From contig NZ_JADPRT010000005.1 in assembly GCF_015690355.1 (NCBI RefSeq), forward strand, positions 124,001 through 188,000: a stretch of DNA of 64,000 nt, written 5' to 3'. The stretch is from Streptacidiphilus fuscans (GTDB taxonomy: Bacteria > Actinomycetota > Actinomycetes > Streptomycetales > Streptomycetaceae). A model generated the notes under the pieces. That model was not told the DNA's origin and searched no databases. It was given only the letters and a program-made list of their open reading frames with translations. This document shows, piece after piece, positions 8,478 to 16,986 of the stretch (positions within the stretch are counted from its first letter, which is position 1; every line of letters begins with the position of its first letter). Position numbers and translations under genes: made by a program.

Positions 8478-10208
8478 ATGCAGGCAGCAGAGCCCACCGT
8501 CGTGACCGACGCGATCGCGGCGCAACGCAAGCCGCCGTCCCCCGGCCAGATCATGGTCAAGTGGATGACCACCACGGACCACAAGACCATCGGGTCGCTC
8601 TACATCATCACGTCGTTCGGATTCTTTCTCGTCGGCGGTGTCCTGGCGCTGCTGATCCGCAGCCAACTGATCCGGCCGGACAACGACCTGCTGACGAACG
8701 AGCAGTTCAACCAGGCCTTCACCATCCACGGCACGATCATGCTGCTGATGTTCGCGACGCCGCTCTTCGCCGGCTTCGCGAACTGGATCATGCCGCTGCA
8801 GATCGGCGCTCCCGACGTCGCCTTCCCCCGCCTCAACGCCTTCGCCTACTGGCTGTACCTGTTCGGCTCCCTGATCGTCGTCGCCGGGTTCCTCACGCCC
8901 GACGGTGCGGCCGACTTCGGCTGGTTCGCCTACTCGCCGCTGTCGGACGCGATCCACAGCCCCGGCATCGGCGGCGACATGTGGATCATGGGTCTGACCT
9001 TGTCCGGCTTCGGCACCATCCTCGGCTCCGTCAACTTCATCACGACCATCCTCTGCATGCGTGCCCCGGGGATGACGATGTTCCGGATGCCGATCTTCGT
9101 CTGGAACGTGCTGCTCACCGCGGTCCTGGTCCTGCTGGCCTTCCCGGTGCTGGCGGCCGCGCTGCTGGCGCTGGAGGCGGACCGCAAGTTCGGCGCCCAC
9201 GTCTACGACCCGGCCAACGGCGGGGCGATCCTGTGGCAACACCTGTTCTGGTTCTTCGGGCACCCCGAGGTGTACATCATCGCGCTGCCGTTCTTCGGCA
9301 TCATCTCCGAGATCGTGCCGGTCTTCTCGCGCAAGCCGATGTTCGGTTACCAGTCGCTGGTCGCGGCCACCATCGCCATCGCGGGGCTCTCAGTCACGGT
9401 CTGGGCCCACCACATGTACGTCACCGGCGCGGTGCTGCTGCCGTTCTTCGCCTTCATGACGTTCCTGATCGCCGTACCGACCGGCGTCAAGTTCTTCAAC
9501 TGGATCGGCACCATGTGGCGCGGCTCGCTGAGCTTCGAGACCCCGATGCTGTGGACCATCGGCTTCCTGGTGACCTTCGTCTTCGGTGGTCTGACGGGTG
9601 TTCTGCTCGCCTCCCCGCCGATCGACTTCCACGTCTCGGACTCGTACTTCGTCGTCGCCCACTTCCACTACGTGGTCTTCGGCACCGTCGTCTTCGCCAT
9701 GTTCGCGGGCTTCCACTTCTGGTGGCCGAAGTGGACCGGGAAAATGCTGGACGAGCGCCTGGGCAAGATCTGCTTCTGGATGCTGTTCATCGGCTTCCAC
9801 ACCACCTTCCTGGTGCAGCACTGGCTCGGGGCCGAGGGCATGCCGCGCCGCTACGCGACCTACCTTCCCCAGGACAACTTCACCACCCTCAACGTGATCT
9901 CGACCATCGGCTCCTACCTCCTGGGCACCTCGCTCCTGCCGTTCCTCTACAACGTCTGGAAGACCGCCAAGTACGGCGAGAAGGTCGAGGTCGACGACCC
10001 GTGGGGTTACGGCCGCTCCCTGGAGTGGGCGACCTCCTGCCCGCCCCCGCGGCACAACTTCCTCACCCTGCCCCGCATCCGCTCCGAATCTCCCGCCTTC
10101 GAGCTGCACCACCCGGCGATCGCGGCGCAGGACTACATGGAGAACGCGGGCGAGGTGCCCCCGCACCTGGCTGCCGCGATCGAGCGGGAAAAGGGCCAGC
10201 ACGGGTGA
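8478..10208 (+). CDS. ctaD: cytochrome c oxidase subunit I
   Basis: A 576-residue heme-copper oxidase catalytic subunit with twelve membrane segments. The ligands are visible: [10 protein letters not shown] near residue 84, [10 protein letters not shown] near 260 with the His-Tyr pair, WAHHMYV near 310 and VAHFHYVVF near 394. The K-channel TGVKFFNW is also present. The C-terminal tail is long and hydrophilic, as in actinobacterial CtaD. GGAG lies 7 bases before the ATG. It is an orphan copy: no subunit II, III or bc1 genes are nearby, so it must pair with subunits encoded elsewhere. It is translationally coupled to the next gene. Confidence 0.95.
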   Translation: MQAAEPTVVTDAIAAQRKPPSPGQIMVKWMTTTDHKTIGSLYIITSFGFFLVGGVLALLIRSQLIRPDNDLLTNEQFNQAFTIHGTIMLLMFATPLFAGFANWIMPLQIGAPDVAFPRLNAFAYWLYLFGSLIVVAGFLTPDGAADFGWFAYSPLSDAIHSPGIGGDMWIMGLTLSGFGTILGSVNFITTILCMRAPGMTMFRMPIFVWNVLLTAVLVLLAFPVLAAALLALEADRKFGAHVYDPANGGAILWQHLFWFFGHPEVYIIALPFFGIISEIVPVFSRKPMFGYQSLVAATIAIAGLSVTVWAHHMYVTGAVLLPFFAFMTFLIAVPTGVKFFNWIGTMWRGSLSFETPMLWTIGFLVTFVFGGLTGVLLASPPIDFHVSDSYFVVAHFHYVVFGTVVFAMFAGFHFWWPKWTGKMLDERLGKICFWMLFIGFHTTFLVQHWLGAEGMPRRYATYLPQDNFTTLNVISTIGSYLLGTSLLPFLYNVWKTAKYGEKVEVDDPWGYGRSLEWATSCPPPRHNFLTLPRIRSESPAFELHHPAIAAQDYMENAGEVPPHLAAAIEREKGQHG

Positions 10209-10591
10209 GCGAGCGACCCCACAACAGATTCTCCGCCGCCGAGGTGACCGCGCATCACCCGGAGGCTCCAGACCCGGAACAGGGGCTCCGTCATCTGGAG
10301 GGCTTCCTGGTCTGGCAGGCGGAGGCCAAGCAAGCGCGGTCCGCAGCCCAGTGCTTCGCGGACAGACTGCCGTGGCTGACCACCGTTGAACGCGACGAGG
10401 TGATCCGTGTCTACGCCGCCGATCATCTGGAGGTCTCGCGTGCCACCGTCTGCCGCCTCGCCGAACGCAGCAAGGTCATGCGGCAGGAGTACACCGACCG
10501 CTATTCGGCCCTACGAGCCCGGCTCTTCGGCTGCTGCCTGGCCGCCGTGGCGGTTGCCGTGCTGATCCAGGAACTGCTCCTTGGTCCATGA
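10205..10591 (+). CDS. small tail-anchored protein coupled to ctaD
   Basis: A 128-residue protein whose GTG start overlaps the ctaD TGA (GTGA), so it is very likely co-translated. Most of it is soluble and helical, with [20 protein letters not shown] resembling a weak helix-turn-helix-like segment. It ends in one membrane segment ([20 protein letters not shown]). I do not recognise a named family. Its coupling suggests a role in oxidase assembly or stability, but that is inference. Confidence 0.7.
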   Translation: MSERPHNRFSAAEVTAHHPEAPDPEQGLRHLEGFLVWQAEAKQARSAAQCFADRLPWLTTVERDEVIRVYAADHLEVSRATVCRLAERSKVMRQEYTDRYSALRARLFGCCLAAVAVAVLIQELLLGP

Positions 10592-10596
10592 ATCCG

Positions 10597-11070
10597 TCAG
10601 GCCCGGCGAGCCTGGCGTTGAAAAAGCCGCTCCGAGAACCTCAGCGCGAATGCGCTGTAGAGGGCGAGCAGAATCAGCACTCCTCCGGTCACCCAGTCGG
10701 TGACCGCGGCGACACCGGCATCGGCATGGCTCGTGTACCCCACAGCAAACGGGGCGGCGACGAGCCATGCGCCCGCCAGCGCGACAACCCCGTCGCTGAG
10801 CCGGGAGGGGTCGCGGAGCATGCGGGACAGTCCGTTGAGGAAGACCACGATCCCGACCATGATCTCGTTCAGGTGGGCATTCTGGGCCGCCGCGGTCTGC
10901 GGGTAGTCGAGCACCCAGAGGGTGATGAACAACCAGACCCCGATGGCCAGCAGCAGATAGCCGACGGCCTGCCGCTGGTCCGCCCACCACAGCGGCCGGG
11001 GCGGGGTGATCGACTTGGGCGGACCAAAGGCGACGCTGACAGACGAGGACGGTGATGTCACAAGCGCCAT
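10597..11070 (-). CDS. SPW repeat membrane protein
   Basis: A 157-residue membrane protein with four hydrophobic segments arranged as two repeats. The first has LLLAIGVWLFITLWVLDYP and the second has LAGAWLVAAPFAVGYT, which match the SPW-repeat pattern (usually W..SPW). The ATG at 11070 is preceded by GGAGGG at good spacing, and upstream in-frame ATGs lack this. It is convergent with the ctaD-coupled gene, with only 5 bases between stops. Function of the family is unknown. Confidence 0.8.
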   Translation of the reverse strand: MALVTSPSSSVSVAFGPPKSITPPRPLWWADQRQAVGYLLLAIGVWLFITLWVLDYPQTAAAQNAHLNEIMVGIVVFLNGLSRMLRDPSRLSDGVVALAGAWLVAAPFAVGYTSHADAGVAAVTDWVTGGVLILLALYSAFALRFSERLFQRQARRA

Positions 11071-11164
11071 GGCAATCCCTCCGGCTTCGTGATCGTCGGG
11101 TTTTGCGCCGCGGCCGACGTGCCGCAGCACGACCCCTTGGATTATCGCTGCATACGAAACACCA

Positions 11165-11188
11165 CGCCTGGTGAGAGGGCACCAGGCG
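11165..11188. promoter_or_regulatory. perfect 9-bp inverted repeat upstream of cydAB
   Basis: CGCCTGGTG and CACCAGGCG are separated by AGAGGG. The hairpin or operator lies in the divergent gap between the SPW gene and cydA, about 250 bases before cydA. It does not resemble the known Rex operator (TGTGAA..TTCACA). It could be an operator or a leader hairpin. Confidence 0.4.
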
Positions 11189-11403
11189 CGGCAAGGACGC
11201 TCGCCCCGGTTCGCGTCCCGTCCTGCTCGACCCGTGGCAGCGCCACCTCATGGACGGGCCCCGGTACTGACGAGAGCGCCGCACCGGCTGCGCTGTTCGG
11301 CTGACGCCCGATGGACGTAACAGCGCCACTGCCACGCGTGATGCCTGGTGCATATGTGTATGACGGGGAGCAGCGCTCCAGACGAAACCGGCTGGTCCGA
11401 AGC

Positions 11404-11424
11404 GAGTTCCACAACAGGCCCTAG
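11404..11424. repeat. solo copy of a MITE-type terminal repeat
   Basis: GAGTTCCACAACAGGCC followed by CTAG differs at two positions from the right end of the MITE at 27461-27621 (GAGTTCTAAAACAGGCC then CTAG). No matching left end is seen upstream. It sits just before cydA, and the GGAG following its CTAG is the likely cydA ribosome site. Confidence 0.4.
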
Positions 11425-11437
11425 GAGCAGAGCCGGG

Positions 11438-12820
11438 ATGAGTCAACTCGATCTCGCCAGACTGCAGTTCGCCATGACGTCGATCTACCATTTCCTGTTC
11501 GTCCCGGTCACCATCGGGCTGGCCTTTCTCACTGCCCTGCTCCAGACCGGCTGGCATCGGACGGGCCGATCCGAGCTCCTGCAGCTGACCAGGTTCTTCG
11601 GCACCCTCCTGGTGATCAACATCGCTGTCGGCGTGGTGACAGGTCTCGTCCAGGAGTTCCAGTTCGGCATGGACTGGTCGCAGTACTCACGGACGGTAGG
11701 GGACGTGTTCGGTGCGCCTCTGGCGATGGAGGGGCTGGCGGCCTTCTTCCTCGAGTCCACGTTCCTCGGCCTGTGGCTGTTCGGCTGGGACCGACTCCCC
11801 AGGCGGGTACACCTGGCGACCATCTGGATGGTGGCGGTGGGTGGCGCCCTGTCGGCGGCCTTCATCATGGCGGCGAACTCGTGGATGCAGCACCCGGTGG
11901 GCTACGCGATCAACTCCTCGACCGGACGTCCCCAGCTCAACGACGTCTGGAAGCTCTTCACCAACCCCGTGTTCCTGCGCGGCTACCTGCACGTGATCCT
12001 GGCGTCCGTGGTGACCGGGGCGGCCGTCATGCTGGCCGTCTCGCTGTGGCAGCTGCGCAAGGGAGCGTCCCCGCGCACCTTCCAGTCCTCCGCGCGGCTT
12101 TCCCTGGTCGTCCTCGTCCCCGTGATCCTCGTGGCGATGCTTGTGGGCAGCGAACTGGGCGTGACCGAGGGAAAGTACCAGCCGATGAAGATCGCCGGCG
12201 CCGAGGCCCAGTGGACGACGTGCCAGCCCTGCTCCTTCTCGCTGTTCCAGATCGGCGGTGGCAAGAACGACCAGACTCCGACGAAGATCATCGAGGTGCC
12301 GCACCTGCTCTCGCTGCTGGCGACCAACCACTGGAACGGGAAGGTCCTGGGCCTCGACACCGTCCAGAGCCAGTACCAGGCGCAGTACGGCCCCAGTAGC
12401 TACGTCCCGAACATCTTCATCCAGTACTGGTCGATGCGGGTCATGGCCTACCTCGCCGTCGTGGTGCTGCTGGTCGGCCTGTGGGGCCTGTGGCTGATGT
12501 GGCGCAGACGGCTCGGCGCCGCGCGGTGGTTCCAGCGGATCGCCGTGTGGGTCGTCGTCCTGCCCTTCCTGATGAACACCGCGGGCTGGTTGCTGACCGA
12601 GAGCGGCCGACAGCCGTGGATCGTGCAGGGCATCCAGCTCACCAAGAACGGCGTCTCGCCATCGGTGACCACGGCGACCGTCGCCACCAGCCTGGTGGTG
12701 TTCTTCCTGCTCTACGCCGCGCTGGCCGTCGTCGAAGCGGTACTGATGATCCGGTTCGCCCGCAAGGACCTCACGCCCGCGCCCAACGAGGACGAGCCCG
12801 TCCCGAGCCTGTCCTACTGA
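11438..12820 (+). CDS. cydA: cytochrome bd ubiquinol oxidase subunit I
   Basis: A 460-residue membrane protein of the short-Q-loop CydA type. The N-terminal DLARLQFAMTSIYHFLFVP holds the conserved histidine ligand. LRGYLHVILASVVTG holds the next, and GRQPWIVQG follows the later heme-ligand region. The Q-loop reads VTEGKYQPMKIAGAEA. It takes electrons from quinol and reduces oxygen with high affinity at the cytoplasmic membrane. The cydB gene follows 25 bases downstream in the same operon. No cydCD transporter gene follows, which is unlike the common Streptomyces arrangement. Confidence 0.97.
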   Translation: MSQLDLARLQFAMTSIYHFLFVPVTIGLAFLTALLQTGWHRTGRSELLQLTRFFGTLLVINIAVGVVTGLVQEFQFGMDWSQYSRTVGDVFGAPLAMEGLAAFFLESTFLGLWLFGWDRLPRRVHLATIWMVAVGGALSAAFIMAANSWMQHPVGYAINSSTGRPQLNDVWKLFTNPVFLRGYLHVILASVVTGAAVMLAVSLWQLRKGASPRTFQSSARLSLVVLVPVILVAMLVGSELGVTEGKYQPMKIAGAEAQWTTCQPCSFSLFQIGGGKNDQTPTKIIEVPHLLSLLATNHWNGKVLGLDTVQSQYQAQYGPSSYVPNIFIQYWSMRVMAYLAVVVLLVGLWGLWLMWRRRLGAARWFQRIAVWVVVLPFLMNTAGWLLTESGRQPWIVQGIQLTKNGVSPSVTTATVATSLVVFFLLYAALAVVEAVLMIRFARKDLTPAPNEDEPVPSLSY

Positions 12821-12845
12821 CACCCACCCACCGCAGAGGTCTCCG

Positions 12846-13859
12846 ATGGCACTGGCCACCTTCTGGTTCATCCTCACCGCCGTCCTGTGGGCCGGTTTCT
12901 TCGTCCTGGAGGGGTTCGACCTGGGCGTGGGAATGCTGCACAGCTTCGTGGCCCGGGACGAAGCAGGGCGGCGGGCGGCCATCAACACCATCGGACCTCT
13001 GTGGGACGGCAACGAGGTCTGGCTCATCGTCGCGGCAGCGGCGATGTTCGCGGCGTTCCCGGCCTGGTACGCGACCATGTTCTCCGGCTTCTACCCGGTG
13101 ATGATCCTGCTGCTGGTCGGGCTCATCCTGCGCGGCGTCTCCTTCGAGTTCCGCGGCAAGGTGGACAGCGCGCGCTGGCGCCGCACCTGGGACGCCACCC
13201 TCACCTGCGGCAGCCTGCTGGTCCCCCTGCTGATCGGTATCGCCCTGGGCGGCCTGCTGCACGGCGTTCCGATCGATCAGAACCAGGAGTTCACCGGCAA
13301 CGTCGGGGACCTGTTCTCCGGGTACTCCGTGTTCGCCGGCGTCACGCTCGTCCTGCTGTGCCTCCTGCACGGCGCGGCGTTCATCGCGCTCAAGACGACG
13401 GGCACGGTAGAGGGCGGTGCGTCCCTGCTGGCCCGGCGGATCGCACCGCTCACCGCCCTGGCCGTGCTGGCTTTCCTTCCCTGGACACATTCGACCGCGG
13501 GAGACGGCGTGCTGCCCAGCATTCTCGGGTTCGTCGCCGTCATCGCCGTTCTCGCCGCGGTCTGGTTGGTCAATTCGCGGCATGAGGGGTGGGCCTTCGT
13601 TGCCACCACGGTCACGATCGCGACGACCGTCCTGTCGATGTTCGTCGACCTCTACCCCCGGCTGATGGTGTCGAGCACCAACTCCGCCTACAACCTGACC
13701 GTGCACAACAGCGCGTCGGGGAACTACGCGCTGAAGGTGATGACGGTCGTCGCAATCGTGTTCTTCCCCCTGGTGCTGCTCTACCAGAGCTGGACGTACC
13801 ACGTCTTCCGGCTGCGCATCTCGGCCGACCACTTCACCTCCTCGGCCGAAGCGGAGTAA
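12846..13859 (+). CDS. cydB: cytochrome bd ubiquinol oxidase subunit II
   Basis: A 337-residue membrane protein opening MALATFWFILTAVLWAGFFVLEGFDLGVGML, a classic CydB start. GPLWDGNEVWLIVAAAAMFAAFP and FRGKVDSARWRRTWD are also diagnostic. Its length is normal. AGAGG lies 6 bases before the ATG. It forms the heterodimer with CydA and is the second and apparently last gene of the operon, with a 200-base gap to the ClC gene. Confidence 0.97.
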   Translation: MALATFWFILTAVLWAGFFVLEGFDLGVGMLHSFVARDEAGRRAAINTIGPLWDGNEVWLIVAAAAMFAAFPAWYATMFSGFYPVMILLLVGLILRGVSFEFRGKVDSARWRRTWDATLTCGSLLVPLLIGIALGGLLHGVPIDQNQEFTGNVGDLFSGYSVFAGVTLVLLCLLHGAAFIALKTTGTVEGGASLLARRIAPLTALAVLAFLPWTHSTAGDGVLPSILGFVAVIAVLAAVWLVNSRHEGWAFVATTVTIATTVLSMFVDLYPRLMVSSTNSAYNLTVHNSASGNYALKVMTVVAIVFFPLVLLYQSWTYHVFRLRISADHFTSSAEAE

Positions 13860-14061
13860 GTCCCGGTCGTCGCCCGGCGCGTCCCGAGCGACGCGGATGC
13901 CGAATCTGGGTCGGCCCGCGATGATCTGTCCTGAGGGCACCAGCGAGCGTCCGGCAGCCGTTCCGCCCGGTGCGGAGTTCGCACGGGAAGCTCTGATCGC
14001 CCCGGTAGCCGTCAGGCCCGCTGGCGCTGGGGCCCCAGCCAGACCGGTCAGGAGTCCTGCG

Positions 14062-15480
14062 ATGTCCGAGGAGAAGGCCCCCGCCCCGGGGAAGCCCCCG
14101 GCAATCACCACAGACCCGCTCAGGCTCGTCCGCAGCCGCGGGTACCTGATGGTGCTCCTGATCGCCGCAGTCCTGGGTGTCCCGATTTCGGCGGCGGCCT
14201 TCGGCTTCCTCGCACTTGTCAACGAGCTCCAGTCGCTGACCTACACGGACCTGCCCAAGGCTCTGGGCTTCCACGGCACGCCCAACTGGTGGCCGATTCC
14301 GCTGCTGGCCGTGGCCGGGCTCCTCGTCGGCCCGATCGTCCGGTACCTTCCCGGCAACGGCGGGCACGAGCCCGCCAAAGGCTTCGTGGCGTCCGGTCCG
14401 ACCCCGACCGCCGAGCTGCCCGGTGTCGCACTCGCCGCCGTGGTCTCACTGAGCCTCGGTGCTGTCGTCGGCCCCGAGGCCCCGCTCATCGCCATCGGCA
14501 GTGGCTTGGCCGTCGCCGCACTGCGGGTGGCGCGGAAACCGTTCCCGAAACAGGCGAGAACCGTCGTCGGATCCTCCGGGAGCTTCGCCGCGATCAGCAC
14601 CCTGCTGGGCTCGCCCCTGCTCGGGGCGTTCCTGCTGATGGAGATGTCCGGCCTGGGCGGACCGATGCTCGGCATCGTCCTCGTGCCCGGCCTGCTCGCC
14701 TCCGGCATCGGCGCGCTCATCTTCACCGGCCTGGGGTCGTGGACGGGTCTGGGCACCTACTCGCTGGTCCTGCCCGACGTCCCCCATGCGGCCCGACCGG
14801 ACGCCGCCGAGTTCGGATGGGCGCTGCTGATCGGAGTGGCGGCGGCCCTTCTCGGCTACGGGATCCGGTGGCTCGCGGTCCACCTGATGAAACTGGTCCA
14901 GCCGCGACGGCTGCCGGCCACCGTGCTCGCCGGCGTCGTCGTCGGTCTGATCGCCCTCGTCTACGCGGAGTGGACCGGCCACGCGGCATCGGGAGTCCTG
15001 TATTCGGGGCAGAGCGGACTCGGCTCCCTGCTGGAGAACAGCGCACAGTATTCGGCGGGCGGCCTGGTGGTGCTCGTCGCCTGCAAGGCGCTCGCCTACT
15101 GCGTGTCGATGTCGGCCTTCCGCGGCGGCCCGATCTTCCCCGCCATGTTCGTCGGCGCGGCCGCAGGCATCGCGTTCTCCCACCTGCCCGGGCTCGGCGA
15201 GACCGCCGGGCTCGCGATGGGCGTGGGCGCGATGTCCGCCGCGATGCTCAAGTTCCCGATGGTCTCCCTGCTCCTGGCCACCCTGCTGCTGGGCAAAGAG
15301 GGGATCACCGTGATGCCGCTGGTGATCGTGGCCGTCGTGGTCTCCTACGTGCTCACGCTCAGGCTGACCCCGCCGTCAGCCGCCGGAGGCGCCCCGGGGG
15401 CGCAGGCGTCAGGGTCGGAGCCCTCCGGGTCGGCGCAGGGTGAGCCGTCCGGGGGCGAGGGCGGCCGCTCGACCGGGTGA
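14062..15480 (+). CDS. ClC-family chloride channel/antiporter
   Basis: A 472-residue membrane protein with ClC selectivity motifs in order: GNGGHEPAKG in place of GSGIP, GAVVGPEAPLIAIG in place of GxEGP (the gating Glu retained), and FRGGPIFPAMFVG for GxFxP. The C-terminal 35 residues are a Gly/Ser-rich cytoplasmic tail, and no CBS domains are present. GGAG precedes the ATG at 14062. The divergent first motif suggests altered ion selectivity. In enteric bacteria ClC antiporters support acid resistance with amino-acid decarboxylases, and a gadB lies 7 kb away. That functional link is inference. Confidence 0.85.
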   Translation: MSEEKAPAPGKPPAITTDPLRLVRSRGYLMVLLIAAVLGVPISAAAFGFLALVNELQSLTYTDLPKALGFHGTPNWWPIPLLAVAGLLVGPIVRYLPGNGGHEPAKGFVASGPTPTAELPGVALAAVVSLSLGAVVGPEAPLIAIGSGLAVAALRVARKPFPKQARTVVGSSGSFAAISTLLGSPLLGAFLLMEMSGLGGPMLGIVLVPGLLASGIGALIFTGLGSWTGLGTYSLVLPDVPHAARPDAAEFGWALLIGVAAALLGYGIRWLAVHLMKLVQPRRLPATVLAGVVVGLIALVYAEWTGHAASGVLYSGQSGLGSLLENSAQYSAGGLVVLVACKALAYCVSMSAFRGGPIFPAMFVGAAAGIAFSHLPGLGETAGLAMGVGAMSAAMLKFPMVSLLLATLLLGKEGITVMPLVIVAVVVSYVLTLRLTPPSAAGGAPGAQASGSEPSGSAQGEPSGGEGGRSTG

Positions 15481-15503
15481 CTTACCCGTGTCGCTTTCGC
15501 CTC

Positions 15504-15535
15504 GCCCGCGCGCCGACCAGCAGAACGGCGCGGGC
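15504..15535. terminator. convergent terminator hairpin
   Basis: GCCCGCGC and GCGCGGGC form an 8-bp stem around a 16-base loop, 24 bases after the ClC stop. It lies between convergent genes. No T-tract follows, as is common in actinobacteria. Confidence 0.5.
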
Positions 15536-15638
15536 AGGTGCCGGCCCCGTGGCCGAACCGCTGCGCTGGGGTCTGACCCCCTGGGGCGCTTGGGCCTTGG
15601 AGACTCCGTAGGCCGGGCTCCGTCCTCGGAAGCGTCGT

Positions 15639-15893
15639 TCAGTCCGCACCCCGCATCAGCCGCGCCACGTCCAGTGGGTCCTCGCCCAGGGCCACCAGGC
15701 GTTCGGCGAGACGGCGGATCTGGGCGTCCTTCTCGGTCTCTTCGGCCGCGATGTTGGCGAGGGCCTCATGGGAACCGTGGTCGGCACCGCTGTCGAAGAC
15801 GCGGAGGACGAAGTCCGCGGCAGCCGCGCGGTCCAGATCCTTGGTGAGGGCCAGTAGTTCGGACGTGTAAGTGACAGCCGGATGATCTTCCAT
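15639..15893 (-). CDS. small helical protein, function unknown
   Basis: An 84-residue acidic, helix-rich protein (MEDHPAVTYTSELLALTKD, NIAAEETEKDAQIRRLAERL, GEDPLDVARLMRG). No membrane segment and no named family recognised. The ATG at 15893 opens the frame directly after an upstream gap that also serves the divergent SDR gene. Codon use is normal for the region, so I think it is real. Confidence 0.6.
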   Translation of the reverse strand: MEDHPAVTYTSELLALTKDLDRAAAADFVLRVFDSGADHGSHEALANIAAEETEKDAQIRRLAERLVALGEDPLDVARLMRGAD

Positions 15894-16122
15894 GGGACCA
15901 TTCGAAGCCTTGACACGCTCGGCCGCACGCGCAAACCCCACGGGAGCGCACGGCCATGGAGCGCCCCGGCCGCGCCGGATACGCCATCGGGCGGACGGCG
16001 GATACCTCCGTCGGTCGAACGAAGCATGCGCCTGCGTGCGGCCGACCGTTCCGGATGGTTGTGTCGCGAGGGCAGGTTCGACCGGTCCAGGCGATCGGGC
16101 ATACCAACGACGGGAGACGACC

Positions 16123-16962
16123 GTGACCCAACCGGCGGACAGCGGACGGCGGCCCGAGGCACTGCCGCTTCTCAGGGGGCAGAAGGCGCTGGTGACCGGG
16201 GCCAACTCCGGCATCGGCCTGGCCACCGCGATCGCACTGGGCCGCGCGGGGGCGGATGTGGTCGTCAACTACGTCTTCGGCCGAGAGGCGGCCGAAGACG
16301 TGGTCAGCAAGATCCAGAGCTTCGGCGTCCGGGCGTTCGCACACGAGGCGGACGTGTCCGACGAAGGCCAGGTCGTCGGGATGTTCGCTCGCATGCTGGA
16401 GGAGTTCGGCACCATCGACGTCCTGGTGGCCAATGCCGGCCTCCAGCGGGACGCCGCGCTGACGGACATGACCGTCGAGGAGTGGCACAAGGTCATCGAT
16501 GTGAACCTCACCGGCCAGTTCCTGTGCGCGAGGGAGGCGGCGAAGGAGTTCCTGCGCCGGGGCGTCGTTCCGGAGGTTTCCCGTTCCGCGGGGAAGATCG
16601 TCTGCATGAGCTCGGTGCACCAGATCATCCCCTGGTCCGGCCACGCGAACTACGCCGCCTCCAAGGGCGGCGTCCTGATGCTGATGCAGACCCTGGCGCA
16701 GGAGCTCGGGCCGCACGGGATCCGGGTCAACGCCGTGGCGCCGGGCGCCATCCGCACCCCCATCAACCGCAGCGCGTGGGACACTCCCGAGGCCGAGCAG
16801 AACCTCCTGAAGCTGATCCCCTACCGTCGGGTCGGCGACCCGGACGACATCGCCGACGCGGTGACCGTGCTCGCGTCCGACCTGATGGACTACGTCGTGG
16901 GGACGACGATCTACGTCGACGGCGGGATGACTCTCTTCCCCGGCTTCGCCACCGGAGGCTGA
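16123..16962 (+). CDS. SDR-family oxidoreductase (glucose 1-dehydrogenase-like)
   Basis: A 279-residue classical short-chain dehydrogenase. It has TGANSGIG for NAD(P) binding, LVANAGLQRD, catalytic Ser in MSSVHQIIPWSG, then NYAASKGG supplying Tyr and Lys, and GIRVNAVAPGAIRTP. The C-terminal YVDGGMTLFPGF is typical of glucose 1-dehydrogenase-like members. The GTG start has GGGAG 6 bases upstream. A CPA1 antiporter gene follows after 24 bases, so the two are probably co-transcribed. The substrate cannot be assigned. Confidence 0.88.
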   Translation: MTQPADSGRRPEALPLLRGQKALVTGANSGIGLATAIALGRAGADVVVNYVFGREAAEDVVSKIQSFGVRAFAHEADVSDEGQVVGMFARMLEEFGTIDVLVANAGLQRDAALTDMTVEEWHKVIDVNLTGQFLCAREAAKEFLRRGVVPEVSRSAGKIVCMSSVHQIIPWSGHANYAASKGGVLMLMQTLAQELGPHGIRVNAVAPGAIRTPINRSAWDTPEAEQNLLKLIPYRRVGDPDDIADAVTVLASDLMDYVVGTTIYVDGGMTLFPGFATGG

Positions 16963-16986
16963 ACAGAACAGCCGCTCACGAGGTGT

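Noticed and set aside
6256..8478. 740-codon open frame on the minus strand opposite the GH15 gene
   Set aside because: Composition is that of a shadow frame in high-GC DNA, with no family motifs, and the plus strand encodes a clear GH15 enzyme. The same holds for long antisense frames at 15766-18690, 21601-24168, 39079-41049, 48877-51777 and 56420-59338.
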